A stretch of DNA of 46,180 bases from Halorubrum saccharovorum DSM 1137 (GTDB lineage Archaea > Halobacteriota > Halobacteria > Halobacteriales > Haloferacaceae), in NCBI RefSeq assembly GCF_000337915.1, contig NZ_AOJE01000012.1, positions 148,408-194,587 on the forward strand, read 5' to 3'. Shown here piece after piece: positions 32,007 through 40,194 of the stretch (positions within the stretch are counted from its first letter, which is position 1; each line of letters starts with the position of its first letter). Below the pieces are notes generated by a model. That model ran no database searches. It was not told where the DNA came from and was given only the letters and a program-made list of their open reading frames with translations. The translations under genes were made by a program, and so were the position numbers.

Positions 32007-32358
32007 CTTATAAACGGAACCGCAGCAGTGTTGAAGGCGCGCGCCTCCGAGCGGCCGCCATCGGCGGCCGCGAAGGAGCGCGTGCGAGGGAGTCGCTGGC
32101 GGCGCCAGCCGCCAGCGACGAGGCTGGGGAGGTGTGAGGCTGCGGTCCCGCGAGCGGAGCGAGCGGGAGCACGGAAGTCGCAGCGCTGAGCGCAGCGAGG
32201 CGACCGTCTTCCGGCGGTGCGGGTGCGGTCGGGCGGGACTCAAAGGGGCAGTCGCTGAGGCGGGCGCAGGGGACGCAAGGACCACAGGGAGTGAGCGAAG
32301 CGAACGACCGAGGACCGCAGCGAGCGTGCGCCCGCCTCAGCGACTGGGGCTTTGGAGA
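32007..32358 (+). ncRNA. Candidate structured RNA / dispersed repeat, copy 2
   Basis: Starts with CTTATAAA (32007-32014) and ends at GGGGCTTTGGAG (32346-32357), like copy 1. Hairpins are GCGGCCGCC/GGCGGCCGC (32051-32071), the shared TCGCTGGCGGC/GCCGCCAGCGA (32093-32118, loop GCCA), and a long perfect 18-bp stem whose arms are 32251-32268 and 32327-32344, enclosing ~58 nt. This copy is ~190 bp longer than copy 1 in its middle. It lies between divergent genes with no convincing ORF. Confidence 0.55.
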
Positions 32359-32437
32359 TGTTTGCCGCCGATCCGCACGCTTCGTGTGCATATCCCTCGG
32401 CCACAACACTATCCCGACACGAACCGTATCCGGGCCC

Positions 32438-32584
32438 ATGCGCTCCGAAGACGAGGTTCGCGAGCAGTACGAGTTCCTCCGCGAGCAGTTGGACGACGAG
32501 GAGATGCGCCACCGCGGCGTCGAGGAGCTGTTCACTCACTACAAGCGCGCGCTCGGCTGGGTGTTAGAAGAGGAACATATGTAG
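32438..32584 (+). CDS. 48-residue acidic helical protein
   Basis: I choose the ATG at 32438 (MRSEDEVREQYEFLREQL); the longer frame to 32291 reads into the structured repeat. The product has 48 residues, is strongly helical and acidic, and ends GWVLEEEHM. There is no metal site. Its regular heptad-like spacing suggests a dimerising or partner-binding helix pair. Proteins of this kind are usual small conserved genes in haloarchaea, but I cannot name the family. It sits between the repeat and two hairpins. Confidence 0.6.
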   Translation: MRSEDEVREQYEFLREQLDDEEMRHRGVEELFTHYKRALGWVLEEEHM

Positions 32585-32629
32585 CGCGCGCTCGTTAGGT
32601 TTATCAGTCGGTACCTTCTACGGTCGGGT

Positions 32630-32704
32630 GACGCTTCGTCTGGAGGGCCGAAGCGTCAGCGGGGACCAATGGCAGGCCCGACGCGGCTTTTTTCCGCGTC
32701 GGGC
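32630..32704 (+). ncRNA. Two-hairpin element, candidate small RNA
   Basis: GACGCTTCG (32630-32638) pairs with CGAAGCGTC (32649-32657), 9 bp. GCCCGACGCGG (32676-32686) pairs with CCGCGTCGGGC (32694-32704), 11 bp, loop CTTTTTT. A TTTATCAG-type AT stretch ~30 bp upstream (near 32599) could be its promoter. It may instead be the 3' end of the small gene before it. Confidence 0.4.
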
Positions 32705-33141
32705 GTGCCTCTTTCCGACGATACGTTACACGAAGAGCGACGGCCCCGTCGCGCGCGGTGGCCACCGATCGACGCCGCCGATCCGATCGAGGGTGACGGG
32801 ATACCGGCGACGCTCCGTGAGCGGCGACGACAACGCTCCGGGAGCGGCGACGGCGACGACACCGCTCCCGGCGACGGGCTCGCCCCCGTACTCGCTCACC
32901 CCCACAGGCCGCTTCGGAACGCCGAAGCCCGCCTCGGCCCGCGCTCCGGAGCGTCCTTCGTACCGTGCTCTCGGCTCCGCCCGTCGATCTCCCGGCACGC
33001 GGGATACATCAGAGACCAGAAACGAACGTACGGCGGCGTAACGGCGATCGAATCGCAGCGACGATTGATCCGCTGACAGGACGGATCCCGTGTAATCCGC
33101 ACATTACGCGGGGTGACGAAGAGATCGACGCATCATATAAC

Positions 33142-33183
33142 GGTATATTTATTTATTCACGATAGGTATGTATACACCGTTGC
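33142..33183 (+). promoter_or_regulatory. Promoter and palindrome before padR-like gene
   Basis: TATA-like GGTATATTTATTTA (33142-33155) is followed by the perfect palindrome TGTATACA (33169-33176) at the expected transcription start, 8 bp before the ATG. PadR proteins often bind ATGT/ACAT-type palindromes at their own promoters, so autoregulation is plausible. Confidence 0.55.
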
Positions 33184-33459
33184 ATGTACGACCTCACAGG
33201 TTTCCAGCGTGACCTGCTCTACGTGATCGCCGGTTTGGACGAGCCTCACGGACTCGCTATCAAGGAGGAGCTCGAGGACTACTACGAGAAGGAGATCCAT
33301 CACGGTCGGCTCTATCCCAACCTCGACACGCTCGTCGAGAAGGGGCTCGTCGAGAAGGGCCAACGCGACCGGCGCACGAACTACTACACGCTGACCCGGC
33401 GCGGGCGACGCGAGATCGACGCGCGGACCGAGTGGGAGGCGCAATACGTCGACCACTGA
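33184..33459 (+). CDS. PadR-family transcriptional regulator
   Basis: This 91-residue protein is a minimal winged helix of the PadR family: LTGFQRDLLYVIAGLDEPHGLAIKEELEDYYEKEIHHGRLYPNLDTLVEKGLVEKGQRDRRTNYYTLT. The wing RRTNYYTLTRRGRRE and the Y-P-N-L-D-T-L recognition helix are diagnostic. It has no C-terminal dimerisation extension, as is usual for haloarchaeal PadR proteins. The TGTATACA palindrome at its own start suggests autorepression. The next gene is 224 bp away, so its regulon cannot be read from context. Confidence 0.88.
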   Translation: MYDLTGFQRDLLYVIAGLDEPHGLAIKEELEDYYEKEIHHGRLYPNLDTLVEKGLVEKGQRDRRTNYYTLTRRGRREIDARTEWEAQYVDH

Positions 33460-33682
33460 TCGGCCGCCCCAACACGAGACGGTCGATCCGGCGGTCCGTA
33501 GCGATCGGTCCTTCACATCGCCGCTTTCCCCCGTCTCGCGCGCGTTCTCTCCGTCTCTTCCCGGTTTCTCCGCTTCACCCGTCTTCTGCCCATGTCCGGC
33601 CGGCCCGCATCGAAAGTTGGACGAATCTCCAACTCCGTTCGGATCGCCTTTGCTTTATTCTCCCCGAGTGCCACACGTCGGC

Positions 33683-35023
33683 ATGGATCGCGACACCGCC
33701 GCGCCTGACGTGACGGACCTCCCAGGCGACCGCGCGCGGGAGTGGGTGGCGTACCACCACGAGTCGGCCGCGCCGAGCACGTACGTCTACGAGTTCGTCT
33801 GGGACCGCACCGCGCCCGCCGAGGGGCCGTTCTGTACCGACGTCGACGGCAACGTCCTCATGGACTTCACGAGCCACGTCGCCGCCGCGCCGCTCGGCTA
33901 CAACAACCCGAAGATTATGGAGCCGCTCGCCGAGTTCGATCTGGTCGACCCGCTGAAGATCGCGGGCCAGGACTTCTACGTCGCGGGGGGCGAGTCGCCC
34001 GGCGACGGGCTCCCCGGCTCGTCCGGGCTGATGGAGCGGCTCACGGAAGTCACCGCCCACTACGACATGGACACCGTCTTCCTCTCGAACTCGGGGGCGG
34101 AGGCGGTCGAGAACGCGATCAAGATCGCCTACGACGACTCCGGCGGGGCGAAACACGCGATCACCTTCGACGGCGCGTTCCACGGGCGGACCCTCGGGGC
34201 GCTCTCGCTCAACCGCTCGAAGTCCGTCTACCGCCGCGATTTCCCGGAGATAAGCGGCGTCCACGACGTGCCTTTCTGCGACGATCGGACCTGCTCCGCC
34301 GAGACGTGCTCGTGCGGCTTCTTCGCCGACGGCGTCTCGCAGCTCCGACGGAAGCTCGATCCGGATCGAGGCCACATCGACCCCGACGACGTGGCGTACC
34401 TGATCATGGAGCCGATCCAGGGCGAGGGCGGCTACCGGTTCCCCTCGGAGGCGTTCGCCGACGAGATCGCCGCGCTGGTCGACGAGCACGACATCACCCT
34501 GATCGCCGACGAGATCCAGTCGGGCGTCGGCCGCACCGGCGAGCTGTGGGGCTCCGACCACTACGCGCTCGAACCCGACGTGATCGCCAGCGCGAAGGGG
34601 CTCCGCGTCGGCGCGACGATCTCCCGGTCGGACGTGTTCCCAGAGGAGAAGAGCCGGCTCTCCTCGACGTGGGGCGCTGGCGACATCGTCGCCTCCGCGC
34701 AGGGCGCGCTCACGCTCGACGCGATCCGCGAGCACGACCTGATGGACAACGCCACGGTCCGAGGGCGACAGTTCAAGGAGACGATGCGCGACGCCGACCT
34801 CTCGGGGGTCGACGACGTGCGCGGGGAGGGGCTCATGCTCGCGGTGGAGTTCGACTCGAAGGAGCGCCGCGACGACGTCATGCAGAAGGCGTTCTCTCGG
34901 GGGCTTCTCACCCTCTCGTGCGGCTACGACGTGCTCCGCGTCCTCCCGCCGCTCGACGTCACCGAGCGCGAGATCGAACTCGGCTGTGACCTCCTCGCGG
35001 CGGCGATCGCGGACGCGGCGTAG
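33683..35023 (+). CDS. Class III PLP-dependent aminotransferase (4-aminobutyrate type)
   Basis: I start at MDRDTAAPDVTDLPGDRAREW (ATG 33683; 446 residues). A TATA-like GCTTTATTC at ~33652-33660 fits a leaderless start there, while the frame from 33617 would include it. Family landmarks include SNSGAEAVENAIKIA (~135-149), HGRTLGALSLN (~170), IADEIQSGVGRTG (~273-285) with the PLP-ring aspartate, and the Schiff-base lysine in VIASAKGLRVGATI (~305). Subgroup members transaminate 4-aminobutyrate, ornithine or acetylornithine; the exact amino donor is not clear. A Cys-rich insert (DRTCSAETCSCGFF) sits near residue 205. Confidence 0.88.
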   Translation: MDRDTAAPDVTDLPGDRAREWVAYHHESAAPSTYVYEFVWDRTAPAEGPFCTDVDGNVLMDFTSHVAAAPLGYNNPKIMEPLAEFDLVDPLKIAGQDFYVAGGESPGDGLPGSSGLMERLTEVTAHYDMDTVFLSNSGAEAVENAIKIAYDDSGGAKHAITFDGAFHGRTLGALSLNRSKSVYRRDFPEISGVHDVPFCDDRTCSAETCSCGFFADGVSQLRRKLDPDRGHIDPDDVAYLIMEPIQGEGGYRFPSEAFADEIAALVDEHDITLIADEIQSGVGRTGELWGSDHYALEPDVIASAKGLRVGATISRSDVFPEEKSRLSSTWGAGDIVASAQGALTLDAIREHDLMDNATVRGRQFKETMRDADLSGVDDVRGEGLMLAVEFDSKERRDDVMQKAFSRGLLTLSCGYDVLRVLPPLDVTEREIELGCDLLAAAIADAA

Positions 35024-35043
35024 GCGGGCGTCCGTCCTCTGAC

Positions 35044-35691
35044 CTACCGGTCGGCGTGCCACTCCGCGAACTTCTCTAACGCGCGACCGCGGTGCGACAC
35101 CGCGTTCTTCCGGTCGGTGTCCATCTCGGCGAACGTCTCCCCGTCGTGTTCGAAGATCGGGTCGTAGCCGAACCCGCCCTCCCCGCGCGGCGCGACGATC
35201 CGTCCGGGGACGTACCCCTCGAACAGTTTGACCGGGAGCGTCTCGGCCTCGTCGGGCGCGCCGCCGTCCCCGTCCTCCCCGTCCGGTCCCGCGGCCGCGG
35301 CCGCACCCCGGTCGCCGCGATCGACCGGGTCTGGGCTCGCGGCGAACCCCTCGCCGTCGCAGTAGCCGATCACGCACCGGAACGCGGCGCGGCGGTCGTC
35401 GAGGTCGGCGGCGATGTCGTGGACGCGCTCGATCCCCAGCGTCTCCTCGACGTACGAGGAGTAGGGACCGGGGAAGCCGTCGAGCCCCTCGACGAACAGC
35501 CCCGCGTCGTCGACCAGCACCGGCTCGCCGGCGTGGCGGTACGCCTCACGCGCGCCCTGCGCGGCGATCGGTCCCAGCTCCGCGGCCTGGATCTCCGGGT
35601 AGTCGAAGTCGAGCCGCTCCACCGAGCCGTCCCGGAGGTATCGCTCCGCCTCGCGCACCTTCCCGGGGTTCGTCGTCACGTATCTGAGCAC
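35044..35691 (-). CDS. RdgB/HAM1-type non-canonical purine NTP pyrophosphatase
   Basis: Starts at GTG 35691 (VLRYVTTNPGK), giving 215 residues; the frame to 35760 adds only a non-conserved stretch. TTNPGKVREAE (residues ~5-15) binds nucleotide, VLVDDAGLFVEGLDGFPGPYS (~62-82) carries the catalytic acids, and GGFGYDPIFEHDG plus NAVSHRGRALEKF complete the ITPase fold. It would hydrolyse XTP/dITP to keep deaminated purines out of DNA and RNA. Unlike typical ~190-residue members it has an Asp/Ala/Gly-rich insertion (~120-155) between the core strands, probably a halophilic disordered loop. Confidence 0.9.
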   Translation of the reverse strand: MLRYVTTNPGKVREAERYLRDGSVERLDFDYPEIQAAELGPIAAQGAREAYRHAGEPVLVDDAGLFVEGLDGFPGPYSSYVEETLGIERVHDIAADLDDRRAAFRCVIGYCDGEGFAASPDPVDRGDRGAAAAAGPDGEDGDGGAPDEAETLPVKLFEGYVPGRIVAPRGEGGFGYDPIFEHDGETFAEMDTDRKNAVSHRGRALEKFAEWHADR

Positions 35692-35823
35692 GGATCCGGA
35701 TGCGAGCGGCCGAAACGAATAGCCGTCGGTCGCGGGCGAGGGCCGACCCGGCGACCGCATCGCCGGCCCGCTCGGCGGAGCGCCGGCAGTACGTTTTTGT
35801 CGGTTCGTCGAACTCTATGCGAT

Positions 35824-36204
35824 ATGCCCCTCCCGACGTTCGAGAAGAAGCGGCTGATCGGGCTCATCGCGATCCTCTCGTTCGGACTCACGTCGCTTTC
35901 GGCGGTGCTCTCGCTCGGCGTCCTCGGACCGGCGGCGTTCATCCTGGGGTTCTTCGTGCTGATCCCGCTGGTCGCGCTGCTCGGCGAGGACTTCCCGCTC
36001 GTCGAGTCCGAGGAGGAGGTGGAGTCCGCCTCGTCCACGGACGCGGACCCGCTCGTGACGCTGCGCGAGCGGTACGCGAGCGGCGAGATCGACGAATCGG
36101 AGTTCGAGCGTAAGCTCGACCGGCTGCTGGAGACCGAGGAGCTGGCGGACCGCGCCGGCGACGGGCCGGAGCGAGAGCGGGAACGCGACCTGGAGCTGGA
36201 GTGA
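35824..36204 (+). CDS. SHOCT-domain membrane protein
   Basis: This 126-residue protein contains two hydrophobic helices (residues ~10-27 and 30-52) followed by an acidic linker and a SHOCT domain, DPLVTLRERYASGEIDESEFERKLDRLLE (~75-103). SHOCT is a short oligomerisation module found at the C-termini of many prokaryotic membrane proteins. The final tail is charged. Function unknown. ATG 35824 is the only start that leaves the two helices intact. Confidence 0.85.
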   Translation: MPLPTFEKKRLIGLIAILSFGLTSLSAVLSLGVLGPAAFILGFFVLIPLVALLGEDFPLVESEEEVESASSTDADPLVTLRERYASGEIDESEFERKLDRLLETEELADRAGDGPERERERDLELE

Positions 36205-36288
36205 GCGCACCGGAGCGCGACGCGGCCGTTTCGAAACCGACTCGCGAGGGACACCCTCTTAAGAGACGACCGTCAGGAACGGACGGAC

Positions 36289-37614
36289 ATGCTGATCGCC
36301 GGAACCGTCATCGCCGACTCCGAGACCGCGATCCCCGACGGCGCCGTCGTCGTCGAGGGCGAGACGATCGCCGCGGTCGGCGACGCCGAGACCCTCCGCG
36401 AGGCGTACCCCGACCACGAGCGCCGCGACCTCGACATCGTCGCGCCCGGACTGGTCGGCGGCCACGTGCACTCGGTGCAGTCGCTCGGCCGCGGGATCGC
36501 GGACGACGCCGCCCTCCTCGACTGGCTGTTCGACGCCGTGCTCCCGATGGAGGCGGCGATGGACGCCGACGCGACCCGCGCCGCCGCCGAACTGGGGTAC
36601 CTCGAATGCCTCGAGAGCGGGACGACGACCGTCGTCGACCACCTCTCCGTCAACCACGCCGAGGAGGCGTTCGAGGCCGCGATCGAGACGGGGATCCGCG
36701 CGCGCCTCGGGAAGGTGCTGATGGACCGCGACTCGCCGGAGGGCCTGCTGGAGGACACCGACGCCGCGCTCGCGGAGAGCGAGGCGCTGATCGAGGAGTA
36801 CCACGGCGCCGCCGGCGGCCGGGTGCGCTACGCGGTCACGCCGCGGTTCGCCGTCACCTGCTCTGAGGCCTGCCTCCGCGGCTGCCGCGACCTCGCGGAC
36901 CGCCACGACGGCGTGACGATCCACACCCACGCCAGCGAGAACGAGGACGAGATCGCCGCGGTGGAGGCCGACACGGGCCGGCGGAACGTCATGTGGCTCG
37001 ACGAGGTCGGCCTGACGGGGCCGGACGTGACGCTCGCGCACTGCGTCCACACCGACGAGGCGGAGCGGGAGGTGCTCGCCGAGACCGACACGGTCGTCAC
37101 CCACTGCCCCTCCTCGAACATGAAACTCGCGTCCGGGATCGCCCCCGTGCAGGACTACCTCGACCGCGGGATCACGGTCGCGCTCGGCAACGACGGGCCG
37201 CCCTGCAACAACACGCTCGACCCCTTCACCGAGATGCGGCAGGCGAGCCTGCTCGGGAAGGTGGCCGCCCGCGACGCGACCCGGCTCCCGGCCCCGACGG
37301 CGCTGGAGATGGCGACGACGAACGGCGCGCGCGCCGCCGGCTTCGACCGCCTCGGCACCCTTCGGGAGGGCCAGCGCGCCGACGTGATCGGGATCACCAC
37401 CGACCGCACACGCGCCACCCCGGTCCACGACCCGCTCTCGCACCTGGTGTACGCCGCCCACGGCGACGACGTGACCTTCACGATGGTCGACGGCCGAATC
37501 CGGTATGACGACGGCGATCACGTCGGGATCGACGCCGACGCGGTCCGCGAGCGCGCCACGCGCCACGCGAAGCGAATCGTCGAGGAGGCCGGCATCGAGA
37601 CGGCCGAGCTGTGA
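36289..37614 (+). CDS. Amidohydrolase, 5'-deoxyadenosine/S-adenosylhomocysteine deaminase-like
   Basis: This 441-residue TIM-barrel amidohydrolase shows GGHVHSVQSLGRG (residues ~62-74, metal His pair), IHTHASEN (~208), LAHCVHTDEAE (~245), THCPSSNMKLASGIAPV (~268) and GNDGPPCNNTLDPFTEMR (~300) with the metal-binding aspartate. This set matches the MtaD/DadD deaminase group, which removes the 6-amino group from 5'-deoxyadenosine, MTA or SAH to recycle radical-SAM and methylation by-products. A guanine-deaminase-like substrate is not excluded. The TATA-like CTCTTAAGAG at ~36256 precedes the start. Confidence 0.88.
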   Translation: MLIAGTVIADSETAIPDGAVVVEGETIAAVGDAETLREAYPDHERRDLDIVAPGLVGGHVHSVQSLGRGIADDAALLDWLFDAVLPMEAAMDADATRAAAELGYLECLESGTTTVVDHLSVNHAEEAFEAAIETGIRARLGKVLMDRDSPEGLLEDTDAALAESEALIEEYHGAAGGRVRYAVTPRFAVTCSEACLRGCRDLADRHDGVTIHTHASENEDEIAAVEADTGRRNVMWLDEVGLTGPDVTLAHCVHTDEAEREVLAETDTVVTHCPSSNMKLASGIAPVQDYLDRGITVALGNDGPPCNNTLDPFTEMRQASLLGKVAARDATRLPAPTALEMATTNGARAAGFDRLGTLREGQRADVIGITTDRTRATPVHDPLSHLVYAAHGDDVTFTMVDGRIRYDDGDHVGIDADAVRERATRHAKRIVEEAGIETAEL

Positions 37615-37709
37615 CTCCGGTCGGAGGCCCGTCCGGCTGCTCATAAAGAACCGCGGCGCTCCCGCGAAAAACGGACTTGATCCGTCCAAATTCGGACTGA
37701 GTATCGTCC

Positions 37710-37718
37710 ATTTATACC
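37710..37718 (+). promoter_or_regulatory. TATA box of the DUF4382 lipoprotein gene
   Basis: ATTTATACC is 28-36 bp before the ATG at 37746, the expected spacing for a leaderless transcript. Confidence 0.55.
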
Positions 37719-37745
37719 CGCACAGGGGCCGTTCGCTGAATCACC

Positions 37746-38906
37746 ATGACGGACCCATCGCGGACGACGGGCGACGATCGCACTCAGGAAACCACCGCCG
37801 ACGGCTTCCGGCGACGGGAGTTCGTGGCGCTCGGCGCGGGCGCGAGCGCGACGTTGCTCGCGGGCTGTGCCGGCGACGGAGTCCCCACCCCCTCCGACGG
37901 CTCCGACGGGAGCGACGGCTCGGACGACTCAGACGGTTCCGACGGCTCCGAGACGCTCACCGGAACCTTCCGGCTCCTGATCAGCGACGCGCCGGCCGAC
38001 ATCGACGACTTCGATCAGCTGAACGTCACCCTCGACGAGGCCCGTCTCTTCGAGGCGAGCGAGGAAGGCGACGAGGAGGAGTCCGATGACGAGGAGGACG
38101 ACGCGGAGGAGGACGACGGCGAAAACGACGGTTCCGATCAGGACGGCAACGAGACCGAAACGGACGACACCGAGAACGGAACCGCGGAGGAGGAAGACGA
38201 CGCGGACGAGGACCCGGACGACGGTGGCGACGACGAGAGCGACGACGAGAGCGACGAGGACGACGAAGGCGAAGACGACGAGGACGAGGACCCGGACGAC
38301 GGTGGCGACGACGAGAGCGACGACGAGAGCGACGAGGACGACGAAGGCGAAGACGACGAGGACGATCGCGGCTTCACCGTCGTCGCCCTCGACGGCGCGA
38401 CGGTCGACCTCACGCAGGTGATCGAGGACGACGCGATCGCCGTGTTCGACGGCGAGATCCCGGCGGGGAGCTACCAGAAGATCGAGCTCTCGGTCACGGC
38501 GGTCGAGGGGATCGTCGACGGCGAGGAAGTCGACGTGAAGCTCCCGAGCGAGAAGCTCCAGATCACGAACGGCTTCGAGGTCACCCCCGACGAGTCCGTC
38601 AGTTTCGTCTTCGACATCAACGTCGTCAAGCGCGGCCCGAACAACGGCTACATCCTCAAGCCCGTGATCTCGGGGAGCGGGGTCGCGGGGCGAGACGTGG
38701 AGGTGAACGAGATCGACGAGGACGAAGACGGTGATGACGAGGAGGGAGGCGATGACGGGGACGAAGACGGTGATGATGAGGACGAGGGCGATGACGAGGA
38801 GGGAGGCGATGATGAATCGGACGACGGCGAAAGCGAAGACGACGGCGACGACGACGGGTCGAGTGACGCCGAGAACGGAACGGCCGCGAACGAGACCGAG
38901 AGCTGA
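37746..38906 (+). CDS. Tat-exported DUF4382 lipoprotein with acidic insertion
   Basis: This 386-residue protein has the Tat motif FRRREFVALG (residues ~19-28) and lipobox LLAGC (~37-41), so it is a lipid-anchored surface protein. The DUF4382 domain starts GTFRLLISDAPADIDDFDQLNVTLDEARLF (~77-106) and resumes RGFTVVALDGATVDLTQV (~210), with the family's strand ending NNGYILKPVISGSGV. It is interrupted by ~95 residues of Asp/Glu and tailed by another ~70. A DGSDGSDGSD linker follows the cysteine. The acidic insertion includes an exact 78-bp duplication. DUF4382 proteins are surface-located; ligand unknown. Confidence 0.85.
   Translation: MTDPSRTTGDDRTQETTADGFRRREFVALGAGASATLLAGCAGDGVPTPSDGSDGSDGSDDSDGSDGSETLTGTFRLLISDAPADIDDFDQLNVTLDEARLFEASEEGDEEESDDEEDDAEEDDGENDGSDQDGNETETDDTENGTAEEEDDADEDPDDGGDDESDDESDEDDEGEDDEDEDPDDGGDDESDDESDEDDEGEDDEDDRGFTVVALDGATVDLTQVIEDDAIAVFDGEIPAGSYQKIELSVTAVEGIVDGEEVDVKLPSEKLQITNGFEVTPDESVSFVFDINVVKRGPNNGYILKPVISGSGVAGRDVEVNEIDEDEDGDDEEGGDDGDEDGDDEDEGDDEEGGDDESDDGESEDDGDDDGSSDAENGTAANETES
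38205..38360 (+). repeat. 78-bp perfect tandem duplication
   Basis: Bases 38205-38282 and 38283-38360 are identical, encoding the same 26 acidic residues (DEDPDDGGDDES...). It preserves frame and has no silent differences, so the duplication is recent. Confidence 0.92.
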
Positions 38907-38996
38907 TCGAGGTCACCGGAACCGAAGCCGAACCGAACGCGACGCGCCCCACCGATCATGCGGTCGCTTTTTGACGAGGCGGACCCGACGAGGCGT

Positions 38997-39320
38997 ATGA
39001 CCATCGACCCGGCCGAAATCGCCGATCTCATCGAGGACGGAATCCCGGACGCCGTGGCCCGCGTGACGACCCCGCGCGTCCACGACGACGAGGACGAGGA
39101 CGCCCACTTCGCGGCGTGGGTCGTCTCGCCCGCCTTCGAGGGGGAGTCGCTCGTCGACCAGCACCAGCGCGTGTACGACGCCGTCGGCGACCACATGACC
39201 CGCTCCGTCCACGCCTTGGAGATCAAGACGTACACGCCCGAAGACTACGCGGAACACGGCGACGGAACCCTCGACGACGAACTCCGAGAAGCGGGGCTGT
39301 TCCCGGTCGAGGGAGAGTGA
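38997..39320 (+). CDS. bolA: BolA-family protein
   Basis: This 107-residue protein from the ATG at 38997 has the full BolA fold: MTIDPAEIADLIEDGIPDAVARV, a central loop HFAAWVVSPAFEGESLVDQHQRVYDAVGDHM, and HALEIKTYTPEDYAEH. BolA proteins work with glutaredoxin-type monothiol partners in Fe-S cluster handling and redox signalling. The length is normal for the family. The EamA-like gene follows after 10 bp, so both are likely cotranscribed. Confidence 0.85.
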   Translation: MTIDPAEIADLIEDGIPDAVARVTTPRVHDDEDEDAHFAAWVVSPAFEGESLVDQHQRVYDAVGDHMTRSVHALEIKTYTPEDYAEHGDGTLDDELREAGLFPVEGE

Positions 39321-39330
39321 GGCCGGGCCG

Positions 39331-39744
39331 GTGAACCACGTCATCGGGCTCGCGCTGATCGGCGCGGTCGCGTGGGGGGTCTGGGCGGTGCTGGCGGACG
39401 TGGCGACGCGGTCGATGGCGCCGGAGGCGGCGATGATCGTCTCCTACGCGGTCGGGATCGGCGTCGCCGTGCTGTACGTGTTCTACCGTGGGACGGCGGT
39501 CCTCGGGAGCGACCCGAGCGCGGTCGGGATCGCGGCGCTCGCGGGCGTCGCCTCAGGGGTCGGCGCGATCGCGTACTATGCCGCGCTGCAGGCCGGCGCG
39601 GCGGGGATCGCGACGACGATCACGGCGCTGTACTTCGTCGTCGCCGCGGCGCTCGGCGTCGTCGCCCTGGGCGACTCGCTCGCCGTGAGCGATATCGCCG
39701 GCATCGGCGCCGCGGTCGTCGCGGTGGTGCTGATCGCGTACTGA
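39331..39744 (+). CDS. Half-length EamA-family membrane protein
   Basis: This 137-residue protein with a GTG start has five hydrophobic segments forming one EamA (drug/metabolite transporter) repeat instead of the usual two. The motif LQAGAAGIATTITALYFVVAAALGVVALGDSL (residues ~88-119) is diagnostic. Single-repeat members act as dimers, like SMR pumps. The cargo is unknown. It follows bolA by 10 bp. Confidence 0.85.
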   Translation: MNHVIGLALIGAVAWGVWAVLADVATRSMAPEAAMIVSYAVGIGVAVLYVFYRGTAVLGSDPSAVGIAALAGVASGVGAIAYYAALQAGAAGIATTITALYFVVAAALGVVALGDSLAVSDIAGIGAAVVAVVLIAY

Positions 39745-39830
39745 CGGACTGATCGCGTACTGGCCGGCGGTCGATGACGCCCGCCGAGGATGGCGCCGAT
39801 TTTTAGCTTCCGCCCGCCGAACGCCGTCGC

Positions 39831-40031
39831 ATGCGGCTTCCGCCCTCCCTGTTGCGCCGGTTGCAGGACGCGTCGTGGCCGATCGTCGCGGTCGTCGCCG
39901 CCGGGTTCCTCGGCGTGCAGTTCCTCCGCGGAGAGGCGCTCGCTCCGGGGTTCGGCTGGGTGCTCCTGCTGTTCTTCGGGATGACGCTCGGCTTCCTCGC
40001 GCTCGCGGGGTGGGCGACGAACCGAGGGTGA
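39831..40031 (+). CDS. 66-residue two-TM membrane protein
   Basis: MRLPPSLLRRLQDASWPIVAVVAAGFLGVQF is followed by a second hydrophobic stretch GFGWVLLLFFGMTLGFLALAGW. A TATA-like GATTTTTAGC at ~39797 precedes the ATG by ~27 bp. The topology suggests an inner-membrane hairpin with a basic cytoplasmic N-terminus. Function unknown. Confidence 0.65.
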   Translation: MRLPPSLLRRLQDASWPIVAVVAAGFLGVQFLRGEALAPGFGWVLLLFFGMTLGFLALAGWATNRG

Positions 40032-40076
40032 GCGTCCGGCGAGGTCCGCGGCGCTCGCGGTCGTCCGGGTCTCACT

Positions 40077-40143
40077 CCCGTCCGCGTCTCACTTCCAGTC
40101 GACTCTCGCACCCGTCCGCGTCTCACTTCCAGTCGACTCTCGC
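40077..40143 (+). repeat. Two 33-bp direct repeats upstream of fumC
   Basis: Bases 40077-40109 and 40111-40143 are identical (CCCGTCCGCGTCTCACTTCC at the start), offset by 34 bp. A decayed third copy lies at ~40062-40080. They end before the CTTTTACCC promoter-like segment (~40160) of fumC. Confidence 0.85.
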
Positions 40144-40194
40144 TCCCGGCGCGCTTCCAGTAGCTTTTACCCGGCCTCGCGGGAACGCGCACGC

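Larger units (their letters stand above)
32585..33183. other. 600-bp gap with two strong hairpins and the padR promoter
   Basis: No supportable gene; overlapping ORFs are Arg/Ser-rich and non-haloarchaeal. It contains hairpins at 32630-32657 and 32676-32704 and, at its right end, the AT-rich promoter of the PadR gene. Confidence 0.6.

Noticed and set aside
31929-32285. N-terminal extension of PriS
   Set aside because: The extension is Arg/Pro-rich, reads through the structured repeat and lies upstream of the conserved start of the primase family.
32669-33076. 135-codon plus-strand ORF
   Set aside because: Begins inside the second hairpin, is Arg/Ser/Pro-rich and lacks the acidic composition of haloarchaeal proteins.
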